DNA of 21,240 bases from JBDTCS01 sp039923455 (GTDB lineage: Bacteria; Bacteroidota; Ignavibacteria; Palsa-1295): positions 1-21,240 of the forward strand of contig JBDTCS010000238.1 of assembly GCA_039923455.1 (NCBI GenBank), given 5' to 3'. The number at the start of each line of letters is the position of its first letter. Positions within the stretch are counted from its first letter, which is position 1. Below the pieces are notes generated by a model that was not told the origin of the DNA, searched no databases, and was given only the letters and a program-made list of their open reading frames with translations. The position numbers and the translations under genes are program-made. Positions 8,741 to 15,701 of the stretch are shown piece after piece.

Positions 8741-8778
8741 AAAAAAAGCGCTTCAAGGTTTTGGCCTTGAAGCGCTTT
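8741..8778. terminator. Bidirectional intrinsic terminator
   Basis: A perfect 14-bp inverted repeat (AAAGCGCTTCAAGG / CCTTGAAGCGCTTT, arms 8745-8758 and 8765-8778) has a 6-nt loop. On the minus strand it continues the stem T's into a T run of 8, ideal for ending the tRNA-Pro transcript. On the plus strand a weaker T-rich tail follows and can end the methyltransferase transcript. Confidence 0.85.
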
Positions 8779-8807
8779 GTTACAGATCAGAGTGATCCGC
8801 CGTATGT

Positions 8808-8882
<75 letters not shown>

Positions 8883-9079
8883 AACATATCTCCCCAAAAC
8901 TTACACCACTGTCTGAGACAGAATCTACAACGATGATGCGCCACCAAAGGCCGTTTTTAGGGACGCTGTATAACTCGCGAGTATGATGACAAGTTTCTCC
9001 CACGGAATACTTGCGTCCCCTTGTGTCCGCTAGTTGATTGAAGTGGGAATAGGAATTGGTGGAAGTTCGCGAGGGACAT

Positions 9080-9359
9080 AAAAAAAGCGCTTCGGATTCT
9101 GTGCGTGTGGTGAGAGAAATTGGTCCTCCCTTGTGAAACACGTAAAGACTTCCGAAGCGCCCCTCTCGTTCAATAATGCCTCTCTGGTCAAAAGAGGCAA
9201 CTCTATAAGCGGTTTTTGTTAACCAAAAATTCCGCCAAATTTTGATCCTCATTTCGAGGTCAGGCTCATCTTCTGTTTGGACAACACCCCCGTTCGCAAA
9301 TTTGGTTCACGCTTAGAGAAAATTCTTGAATTATTTTCCCTAAAAAGTCCGGGGAGCGT
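9080..9359 (-). ncRNA. Candidate structured non-coding RNA of about 280 nt
   Basis: The predicted transcript starts at about 9359, downstream of a near-consensus promoter, and ends in a T7 run (minus strand of 9080-9086). Several inverted repeats lie between. In transcript order they are: CCTC/GAGG at 9247-9259; GCGG plus TTTTTG pairing with CAAAAA plus CCGC at 9209-9235 with a 2-nt bulge; TGCCTCT/AGAGGCA at 9177-9199; and a closing 10-bp stem GCGCTTCGGA/TCCGAAGCGC (arms 9087-9096 and 9151-9160). The closing stem encloses a smaller stem (CGTGT/ACACG) and an inner GGGAG/CTCTC stem. The closing stem plus T7 acts as a terminator. I do not recognise 6S RNA, SRP RNA, tmRNA or RNase P motifs. It may instead be an untranslated tail of the gene at 9547-10152. 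Confidence 0.45.
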
Positions 9360-9382
9360 CTTCAAATATACGCTCCCCGAAC
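9342..9382 (-). terminator. GC-rich hairpin with T5 tail, probable terminator
   Basis: On the minus strand a 13-bp stem (arms 9382-9370 and 9359-9347, core CGGGGAGCGT / ACGCTCCCCG, one G-U pair) with a 10-nt loop is followed directly by TTTTT. It could end the transcript of the secreted-protein gene, 165 bp after that gene's stop. The same arms flank the -10 box of the promoter at 9365-9393, so a repressor operator is the alternative reading. Confidence 0.55.
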
Positions 9383-9393
9383 GGCATTGTCAA
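9365..9393 (-). promoter_or_regulatory. Near-consensus sigma70-type promoter
   Basis: On the minus strand TTGACA (9393-9388) is separated by exactly 17 bp from TATATT (9370-9365). The expected start is an A or C near 9359-9358. It faces the hairpin-rich region ending at 9080 and then tRNA-Pro. Members of the Bacteroidota often use a different promoter consensus, so activity is not certain. Confidence 0.5.
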
Positions 9394-9416
9394 GAGACTC
9401 CCCAAAGTTTCTTTCG

Positions 9417-9446
9417 TTTGGCACAGGGACAAGTCCCTAAGCCAAA
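9417..9446. repeat. Nested inverted repeat
   Basis: TTTGGC and GCCAAA flank AGGGAC and GTCCCT with 2-nt spacers, giving a 12-bp stem broken by one small internal loop. A T run precedes rather than follows it on the minus strand, so it is not a standard terminator. It may be an operator or an RNA hairpin in the 3' tail of the gene at 9547-10152. Confidence 0.5.
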
Positions 9447-9511
9447 TAAAAAGAGTGATGCATAATCTACTATCACGACAAATGGAAAGGCTGTTCGAAC
9501 GGCGTATTACG

Positions 9512-9550
9512 AGCAGCTTATATAGAAGCAGCTTATTAGAAGCAGCTTAT
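9512..9550. repeat. Three direct repeats of AGCAGCTTAT at a stop codon
   Basis: AGCAGCTTAT occurs at 9512-9521, 9527-9536 and 9541-9550, spaced 15 and 14 bp. The last copy contains the TAA stop (9549-9547, minus strand) of the secreted-protein gene, so the copies look like short duplications of the end of that gene. Confidence 0.8.
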
Positions 9551-10152
9551 TTTTCGCGATTGGTATTTGCATCGTGTGTCGAATCCGCTGCGTCCACTTT
9601 CGCACCCATGTGCTTTCCATAGGTACCGTACCAATCTTCAAGCGCCGCGAAGTTCGCGATCTTGGTATCCTCAAAATAGAGGTTCGTGATCTGGCTCTGA
9701 TTGATGAACGTTGCATCAAGCACGTGCAACAGCGTTGCACTCGAGCGATAAATGCGCTCACCCTTTTTCGAGATCACTACGCGTGGCTCCGAAAACGACA
9801 CGATCCAATCTGCACCGTATTTGCGAGCGTACTTCTCGATCTTCGCACTCACATCCTCGGCAACACCTGCTTGCACGGTGATCTCACCAAGTACGATCGC
9901 GCTACGCGGCATAATCGAATCCGGCATCGGCTCGTGATAGGTCAGTGCGATCGTATCCGATACCTTCGGAAGATCGAATTGCGTCTCACGTAAGAAGAGT
10001 ACCGAGTCCGCACCGTCCGCCTCAATAACTGCCTGCGAGTAATTTGCAGAATCGTTGAGGAAATACTGAGCATTGGACGTGTTAGCAAATAGGAGAGTTG
10101 CTCCGATCGCTACGACTGCCATTGTGTTTCTGATTGCTCTTGTGGTCCTCAT
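9547..10152 (-). CDS. Small secreted protein of unknown function
   Basis: The 201-residue protein has a Sec signal peptide (basic MRTTRAIRN, hydrophobic TMAVVAIGATLLFA, cleavage near SNA-Q). I do not recognise the family with certainty. The central part, IVLGEITVQAGVAEDVSAKIEKYARKYGADWIVSF read in pieces, suggests an alternating beta-alpha-beta unit in which a residue run of the KYGADWIV type precedes a strand. The C-terminal 25 residues are polar and probably disordered (DAADSTHDANTNREK). The ATG at 10152 is supported by AAGAGGT 7 bp upstream. There is no lipobox cysteine, so it is periplasmic or exported rather than a lipoprotein. It stands alone, with long intergenic regions on both sides. 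Confidence 0.7.
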   Translation of the reverse strand: MRTTRAIRNTMAVVAIGATLLFANTSNAQYFLNDSANYSQAVIEADGADSVLFLRETQFDLPKVSDTIALTYHEPMPDSIMPRSAIVLGEITVQAGVAEDVSAKIEKYARKYGADWIVSFSEPRVVISKKGERIYRSSATLLHVLDATFINQSQITNLYFEDTKIANFAALEDWYGTYGKHMGAKVDAADSTHDANTNREK

Positions 10153-10738
10153 ACGATTACCTCTTGAAGTGAATTTGTTTCTAACTGTTCCTAAATCTAA
10201 TCCTTATCTGTTCCTTGCCGTATCAAATCGTTATCGATCCCTAGCTTTCTGAGCTTCTCCACTCTCGTGATCGACAGCTCTAGAAGTAGATGTTTAATTG
10301 GGACGATACCTACTCCATTGCAAGAGGCGTACCAATCCGAGTGCACCACGCCGATTGAGCTGGTTTGCGCATCTTGTACTATTCCTCAAGTCTAATTGTC
10401 GGCTAGCGGTGCAATTTATCAAGCTCGATTGATTAAAGACTGCTCACATATCCGCTCGATATTCATTGAGCACATGCCGAATCCCCAGTCAGCACTGAGG
10501 GCGGCTTAGGAATGCCTTTCGACCATGCATTTTGACCAAACCTTTTCGGCATAATATTCGTATTAAGGCTGACCAAATTGTGGCGTCGGACGGGGAAAAC
10601 ACCACAATTATGCCACAATTGCCCAATAACATTCTGAAAGAACATCTTGGATCGGGCAAAATCCCCAACTTATTGACGGTCGGCTATCTGCAAGAAAACT
10701 GACTGACCTGAAAAGACTCTATCAAAATCTATTCATTC
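10153..10738. other. 586-bp intergenic region without a convincing gene
   Basis: Only short open frames occur here, none with a good start or composition. It holds two direct copies of CTGTTCCT (10185-10192 and 10208-10215) in the leader of the secreted-protein gene, an inverted repeat at 10576-10620, and AT-rich sequence before the desaturase gene. No confident promoter could be assigned for the desaturase. Confidence 0.6.
10576..10620. repeat. Inverted repeat with an extra half-site
   Basis: AATTGTGGC (10576-10584) and GCCACAATT (10612-10620) are perfect inverted copies 27 bp apart. A further CCACAATT sits at 10602-10609, forming a direct repeat with the right arm. The arrangement suggests protein-binding half-sites upstream of the desaturase gene, which is inference. 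Confidence 0.5.
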
Positions 10739-11653
10739 ATGGATCTATCTTTTTTGACGCATACTTGGTGGGGACCGCTTGCCTTCGTGATTCTGACGGG
10801 GCATCTAACGGTTATGTGCACGTCGCTCTATATGCACCGCGCAATGGCACATGCCGGAGTAGAATTTCACCCGCTCGTGAATTGGGCTATGCGTTGGTGG
10901 CTTTGGATCTTTACCGGCATGTCGACGCGTGAATGGGTAGCCGTACACAGAAAGCATCACGCGTTCTGCGAAACAGAAGACGATCCGCATTCACCGGTCA
11001 TTCACGGTTGGGCGCAGATTCTTTTCTTTGGTGTGAAGTATTACAGGATTGCATACAGCGATCAATCCACGATGGAGCAGTTCACCAAAGGCTGCCCGGA
11101 TGATTTCATCGAACGCAGACTTTTTGTGCCGCACAAGATGCTCGGTATCATGATATTGTTGCTCATCGAAGTATTGATCTTCGGATTCTGGGTCGGACCA
11201 ATTGTTTGGCTCGCGCAGGTAATCTGGGTTCCGTTCTGGGCAGCTGGTGTTGTGAATGGACTTGGTCACACAATCGGCTATCGTAATTTTAAGGTTCGCG
11301 ATGCAAGCCGCAATCTTGTGCCACTCGGACTTTTGCTTTCGGGCGAAGAGCTTCACAATAACCATCACAAATTTCCTGCAAGCGCAAAATTTTCAAAGCG
11401 TTGGTTTGAAGTGGATATGGGTTGGGGCTACATTCAATCACTGAAGTTGCTCGGACTTGCAAAAGTGAAAGTTGTACACGAAGGCGTTGCAAACTTCAAA
11501 CGCACAACCGTTGCAGCAGCAAAAGAAGCCGCACAAGGTGCAGCACACAATGCAATGGAAGCAGCGCATAATGCGAAAGCATCTGCACAGCAGGCTGTCG
11601 AGAGTGCGAAGGCCGCAGCAAATGCATCGGCAGCCTTGAGTAGCGACTACTAA
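10739..11653 (+). CDS. Membrane fatty-acid (acyl-CoA-type) desaturase with repeat tail
   Basis: This is a di-iron membrane desaturase that introduces a double bond, probably delta-9, into fatty acyl chains for membrane lipids. The three histidine boxes are complete: HRAMAH at residues 33-38, HRKHH at 70-74 and HNNHH at 206-210. GHTIGYRNF follows the fourth hydrophobic segment, as in stearoyl-CoA desaturase-like bacterial enzymes. Hydrophobic segments lie near residues 10-30, 50-62, 134-152 and 154-172. The catalytic domain ends near residue 250. The last 44 residues (261-304) are four tandem 11-residue, alanine-rich amphipathic repeats (AKEAAQGAAHN, AMEAAHNAKAS, AQQAVESAKAA and a degenerate fourth), unusual for this family. 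Electron donor is unknown. The gene stands alone with a terminator after it. Confidence 0.92.
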   Translation: MDLSFLTHTWWGPLAFVILTGHLTVMCTSLYMHRAMAHAGVEFHPLVNWAMRWWLWIFTGMSTREWVAVHRKHHAFCETEDDPHSPVIHGWAQILFFGVKYYRIAYSDQSTMEQFTKGCPDDFIERRLFVPHKMLGIMILLLIEVLIFGFWVGPIVWLAQVIWVPFWAAGVVNGLGHTIGYRNFKVRDASRNLVPLGLLLSGEELHNNHHKFPASAKFSKRWFEVDMGWGYIQSLKLLGLAKVKVVHEGVANFKRTTVAAAKEAAQGAAHNAMEAAHNAKASAQQAVESAKAAANASAALSSDY

Positions 11654-11991
11654 GGAGCGACATTACATTTTTCTTCCAAAAGAGCGCGCATTATTTGCGT
11701 GCTCTTTTGCGTTGTGGCATTCGGAAGCCTATAACTGTCTCTCCGACAATAGGGCACAAATCCGTCCCTAGTGTAACGGTTTCGCATCTCAGGGTACTTA
11801 TGTGTGAATATTTGCAGCACGGACTGAGCTCTGTCTACAAAAGTGATTCTATTCGTGTCAATATTCTCGCAGTCGTAGTATGTCAAAGGGTTGTGTTCAA
11901 CGCTCCGCATGAAAAGCGGCTCCGTCAAATTTGTAACATTCTTTTTTCCCATGGGTATATCTGAACCCGAAAATTCTTCCACTGATCCGTT
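11654..11991. other. Intergenic region between desaturase and DUF1800 gene
   Basis: The 338-bp gap holds the desaturase terminator at its left end. The rest has only overlapping short open frames on both strands without ribosome sites, and no RNA gene that I recognise. A TTGTAA...TATATC pair near 11932-11962 has a 19-bp spacer and is too weak to call as the promoter of the DUF1800 gene. Confidence 0.5.
11678..11708 (+). terminator. Intrinsic terminator after the desaturase gene
   Basis: AAAAGAGCGCGC (11678-11689) pairs with GCGTGCTCTTTT (11697-11708) through 12 bp with one G-U pair and a 7-nt loop. The T's of the right arm form the T-rich tail. It lies 24 bp after the stop. Confidence 0.75.
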
Positions 11992-13743
11992 ATGAAACGT
12001 AGAGATTTCCTTTCTGCCTCCGGTTTAGCGACACTTGCAGGTGTTTCCGGTGTAACTGGATTTGGGTCACTAGTAGGTCCGAGCAGGGCATCGGCTGCGA
12101 ACCACTCAGGTGGCAATTCAGGAAGCGCACCACAGCCGCTCCAAACGCTCTCCAGCGATCTTTCTCCCTTCACCGGGAGCTTCAGTGACACCGAACTTCG
12201 CCATTTGCTGCGTCGGTCAATGCTCGGCGTTTCCTTCGCACAGTTTACAGCGATGAAAGCACTCGGCGGCATGCAACCCGTGCTGGATAAATTGCTCGAT
12301 ACCTCGTTGCCGTTGCCCGCAAAACCTACGCCGTATGTCGACGAGCTCTTGCTCGCCGACACCACGATCACCGATCCGGTGCTCAAATTAAAGGATCAAA
12401 CCAACAAGGCACGTCTCGAAGCGATGCGTTCCACGCAGGTTCGCAATTGGTGGCTCGATCTGATGCTGAAAAACGATACGTCAATCCGTGAGAAGATGGC
12501 TCTTATGTGGAGCAATCATTTTGTGGTCGGTTCGAGTGTTGTCGGACACGCGGGATATTTGTATCAGTACACGCAAACACTTCGGCAGTACGCGCTTGGC
12601 AATCTAAAAGATTTTGTCACAGCGATCTCGACCGACCCTGCGATGCTCGTCTATCTCAACGGCAATCAAAATTATTGGGGCCAAGATCCCGAGGGAAACA
12701 CTGTTGGCGATCATGTAAATGAAAATTTTGGTCGCGAGTTAATGGAGCTCTTCACACTCGGCAGACTCGATCCTATAACACAACAACCGAACTACACTGA
12801 ACTCGATATTCAAAACGCAGGTCAAGCGTTGAGCGGATGGCAGCCCGGTACCACAGCACCATTTCAAGGCGAGTTCATTTCTACGTGTCACAATCCCGGA
12901 CTTAAAACTTTCTTGGGACGCACCGGCAACTATGCACTTGCGGATGTGCTCGGACTCATCTTCGGTAAAGGCACTCCCAAAGGATACAACGTTGCGTACT
13001 TCGTTTGTCAAAAGATCTATACGGCTTTTGTTTATTGGATTCCGAATCCGACGGTTGTAGATGCGATGGCAAAACTACTCGTGAGTAGCAATTGGGAAAT
13101 AGCGCCGGTGATGCAAGCCTTGTTATCGAGCGCCCACTTTTATGATGTGAACGTGATCTCGGCACATATCAAATCACCGATAGAGTTCATCGGGAGTGTG
13201 ATTCGTGAATTCGAAGTGACCTATCCCCCGTTCGATCCAAAGTCTATCGATGTGATCGGTGTCGATGCAGACGGATTCAATCAGTATCCAGATTCGAACC
13301 CGACGCTCACCTATCTTTCCGAGACGCTGGGCGGTGCACTCGGACAAATGTTGCTCAACCCACCGAATGTAAAAGGTTGGAGTCTTGGTGCGGATTGGAT
13401 CAACGAAAAAACTTTCCCGCAACGACAAGCCTCCGTTGCTGCCATTCTAAAATATCCTATCACATTTGATGGGTCTGCTGCAGCGGGAAATATTTCGCTT
13501 GCATTTCGAGCCGATACTTGGGCGCAAACTTGGCCAGGCGCTGGTACCGATAAAATCTCGATCGTAGTAAAAGGCATAGAGTCACACATACTCGGCATTC
13601 CACCGGGGCCGCTGGAGACAGAAGATCTCTATAACACTATAAACGCACTGAAGCTACCCGAAGTAGAATTCCATTACAGTCCCGACTACGGCGCACTCTA
13701 TGCAGCCGCACTTGCAGAGTATCCGGAATTCCAGTTGATCTAA
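11992..13743 (+). CDS. DUF1800 family protein with Tat signal
   Basis: The 583-residue protein starts with a twin-arginine signal (MKRRDFLSASGLATLAG, then a small-residue stretch ending near SRASA), so it is folded before export. The body matches the DUF1800 family (PF08811): LRHLLRRSMLG near residue 70, SNHFVVG at 174-180, ENFGRELMELFTLGR at 244-258 and NPPNVKGW at 456-463. Its biochemical role is not known; the family is nearly always encoded next to a DUF1501 protein, as here, and the two are thought to work together at the cell envelope. It has no T9SS sorting domain. The stop is 70 bp before the DUF1501 start, so the pair is probably an operon. Confidence 0.92.
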   Translation: MKRRDFLSASGLATLAGVSGVTGFGSLVGPSRASAANHSGGNSGSAPQPLQTLSSDLSPFTGSFSDTELRHLLRRSMLGVSFAQFTAMKALGGMQPVLDKLLDTSLPLPAKPTPYVDELLLADTTITDPVLKLKDQTNKARLEAMRSTQVRNWWLDLMLKNDTSIREKMALMWSNHFVVGSSVVGHAGYLYQYTQTLRQYALGNLKDFVTAISTDPAMLVYLNGNQNYWGQDPEGNTVGDHVNENFGRELMELFTLGRLDPITQQPNYTELDIQNAGQALSGWQPGTTAPFQGEFISTCHNPGLKTFLGRTGNYALADVLGLIFGKGTPKGYNVAYFVCQKIYTAFVYWIPNPTVVDAMAKLLVSSNWEIAPVMQALLSSAHFYDVNVISAHIKSPIEFIGSVIREFEVTYPPFDPKSIDVIGVDADGFNQYPDSNPTLTYLSETLGGALGQMLLNPPNVKGWSLGADWINEKTFPQRQASVAAILKYPITFDGSAAAGNISLAFRADTWAQTWPGAGTDKISIVVKGIESHILGIPPGPLETEDLYNTINALKLPEVEFHYSPDYGALYAAALAEYPEFQLI

Positions 13744-13813
13744 CACTGCAAGAATGGAAAGCAACACGCGCATTCTGGTTCAAGCAATTTAAAATATTTT
13801 AGTCATCCCCACT

Positions 13814-15412
13814 ATGAAACGTCGCGAATTTTTAACCAAAGGTGTTCAGTTAGGCGTCGCTGCTAATGCGCTCGGATTTATCGGTTCTGCAATGACGCCG
13901 ATCCAAGCGTTCGGCAGATCACCGTTGCGTGGTGCGCTATCGACAGCGAGCACGAATGACAATATTCTCGTGCTGGTTCAATTGCTCGGTGGCAATGACG
14001 GACTCAATTGTCTCGTCCCGGTGAAGGATCCACAGTACACAGCGCTTCGCCCCAATCTGCGTATTAATCGTTCGGGAATCGATCTAAAGGTTCTGCCCGA
14101 TCACGATTCGCTTGCGATGCATGATCGGATGGCTGCGGCATTCCCGCTATACACAGCACGCAAAATGGCGATCTTGCAAAATGTCGGCTACGCAAATCCC
14201 GAGCTCTCACATTTTCGTGGAGCCGACATCGTCCACACTGCAACCGATAGCAACATATACAAGCACACAGGTTGGCTTGGTAGATTGCTGAGCGATCAGA
14301 ACCCGGGATTCGATCCGACGAAAGTTGTTGCCGGAAGTTCACCCCTTGGTGTGAATTTAGGTAGCGCAACTTCGAATATTTTTCTCGCGAAGAGCGGCGG
14401 AATGGGTGTACCACTGAGCCACCTTCCCGATGCTGGCAATAGCGCAGCACACAACTACGATCCCATTCCGAGCAATCCGAGCACAGCATATCAAACGCTC
14501 GATTTTGTTCGAAGCGTGCAGAAAGAGACGGAAGTCTATTCCGATACTATCGCGAAGCGTGCGATAAAAGCGAACAGAGTCACCTATCCTTCTACGGAGT
14601 TCGCATCGAACATGGCTTCCGTGGCGCAGATGATCGCGAGTGGATTCTCTACAAAAGTTTATGTCGTCACACACTCCGGCTACGATCATCATTCGAATCT
14701 TCTTTCCGGACAGGCCGGATTATTAAATGATCTGTCGGAAGCATTGATGGCGTTTCAAAATGATCTTGAGGCGTTCAAAGTCGCTGACAATGTTGTGACG
14801 ATGACCTATTCCGAATTCGGCCGCCGGCCTGCGGAAAATGGCTCCGGTACAGACCATGGAACATCCTATCCTCTATTCGTTATCGGTACTCGCGTTAGCG
14901 GCGGTGTTCGTGGAGCTGATCCGGATCTTGTGAATCTTGTAAATAATAATCTCAACTACGATCCCGATCATGAATTTAGAAACGTCTATGCGACAGTATT
15001 AAGTGAGTGGCTGGGTATCTCGGATGCGGAGATCTCGAATGTTCTGACTTCGAGCAATGGCGAGACCTATTCGACAATAACGAAATTCAAGAAGCTCGGA
15101 CTATTTTGGCCGGCAGGAGTTGCGCCCGAAACGTCGCAATCGGCTGGCTTCGGATTGACGCTTGGCCAGAATTATCCGAACCCCTCGCGCGGAAGCACGA
15201 CGATCGAGTTCGCAATTCCGCAGAGCACGCACGTCGAGCTTGGTGTGTGGGATGTTGGAGGCCGTGAGATCGCACGAATCGTAGATGGCACGCTCGCAGC
15301 AGGTCCGCATCGCGCGGTCCTCGCAACCGGGTCGCTGGCCGAAGGCACATATATCTATCGGCTTAAAACACCACTGAGCCAGATCACCAAGCAAATGACG
15401 GTCGTCCGCTGA
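13814..15412 (+). CDS. DUF1501 family protein with Tat signal and T9SS sorting domain
   Basis: The 532-residue protein has a twin-arginine signal (MKRREFLTKG) and then a DUF1501 domain (PF07394, alkaline-phosphatase/sulfatase-like fold). Its marks are LGGNDGLN at residues 58-65, ELSHFRGADIVHT near 133-145, THSGYDHHSN around 286-295, and SEFGRRPAENGSGTDHG around 333-349. Histidines and aspartates in these motifs could bind metal. From about residue 447 a C-terminal sorting domain follows (LGQNYPNPSRGSTTIEF, then VWDVGGREIARI and GTYIYRL, ending QMTVVR), which marks the protein as a probable T9SS substrate. Enzyme activity is not established for the family. It is the downstream partner of the DUF1800 gene and is followed by a terminator. 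Confidence 0.92.
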   Translation: MKRREFLTKGVQLGVAANALGFIGSAMTPIQAFGRSPLRGALSTASTNDNILVLVQLLGGNDGLNCLVPVKDPQYTALRPNLRINRSGIDLKVLPDHDSLAMHDRMAAAFPLYTARKMAILQNVGYANPELSHFRGADIVHTATDSNIYKHTGWLGRLLSDQNPGFDPTKVVAGSSPLGVNLGSATSNIFLAKSGGMGVPLSHLPDAGNSAAHNYDPIPSNPSTAYQTLDFVRSVQKETEVYSDTIAKRAIKANRVTYPSTEFASNMASVAQMIASGFSTKVYVVTHSGYDHHSNLLSGQAGLLNDLSEALMAFQNDLEAFKVADNVVTMTYSEFGRRPAENGSGTDHGTSYPLFVIGTRVSGGVRGADPDLVNLVNNNLNYDPDHEFRNVYATVLSEWLGISDAEISNVLTSSNGETYSTITKFKKLGLFWPAGVAPETSQSAGFGLTLGQNYPNPSRGSTTIEFAIPQSTHVELGVWDVGGREIARIVDGTLAAGPHRAVLATGSLAEGTYIYRLKTPLSQITKQMTVVR

Positions 15413-15450
15413 GGCAACAAAGTACTCCCATTCGAATACGTGAACGAAAG

Positions 15451-15488
15451 AATGGCTCTCAGATATTTCTTCTGAGGGCCATTTTTTT
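15451..15488 (+). terminator. Intrinsic terminator after the DUF1501 gene
   Basis: AATGGCTCTCAGA (15451-15463) pairs with TCTGAGGGCCATT (15471-15483) with one G-U pair and a 7-nt loop, followed by a run of seven T's. It lies 38 bp after the stop. Confidence 0.88.
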
Positions 15489-15510
15489 GAGACTAAATAG
15501 TGATTTTGAT

Positions 15511-15539
15511 TTTGTGCGTCGAGTGCTGATGTAAATTTG
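15511..15539 (+). promoter_or_regulatory. Possible Bacteroidota-type promoter of tRNA-Gly
   Basis: TAAATTTG at 15532-15539 matches the -7 consensus TAnnTTTG of Bacteroides-type sigma factors. A TTTG lies 17 bp upstream (15511-15514), a little closer than the usual -33 element. The tRNA begins 20 bp downstream, a suitable distance. Confidence 0.3.
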
Positions 15540-15559
15540 CACACGATCGAATGATCACT

Positions 15560-15631
<72 letters not shown>

Positions 15632-15677
15632 CTTGTTGTTTATTTTTCAAAACGGAATCGCGAGGAGATTTTGTGGG

Positions 15678-15701
15678 CTATTCCTCCTGCTATTCCTCCT
15701 G
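15678..15701. repeat. 12-bp tandem duplication at a stop codon
   Basis: CTATTCCTCCTG is present twice in tandem (15678-15689 and 15690-15701), with a degenerate third copy at 15702-15713. Read on the minus strand each unit ends in TAG, so the hemerythrin-like gene has two in-frame stops four codons apart. Confidence 0.85.

Larger units (their letters stand above)
8883..9546. other. Structured intergenic region without a convincing CDS
   Basis: The 664-bp stretch between tRNA-Pro and the secreted-protein gene holds no recognisable protein gene. It contains a near-palindrome CTGTCTGAGACAG at 8909-8921, the palindrome ACTCGCGAGT at 8973-8982, the candidate ncRNA at 9080-9359, its promoter and an overlapping hairpin, a nested inverted repeat at 9417-9446 and direct repeats at 9512-9550. 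Each is listed separately where it could be supported. Confidence 0.7.

Noticed and set aside
9277..9465. 62-residue plus-strand frame starting with TTG
   Set aside because: No ribosome site, a composition unlike neighbours, and it crosses two strong inverted repeats.
10463..10645. 60-residue minus-strand frame in the 586-bp gap
   Set aside because: No ribosome site or family resemblance; it spans the inverted repeat at 10576-10620.
11650..11982. Open frame of 110 residues on the minus strand in the gap before the DUF1800 gene
   Set aside because: It overlaps the desaturase terminator hairpin, competes with an open frame on the other strand, and has no known motif.
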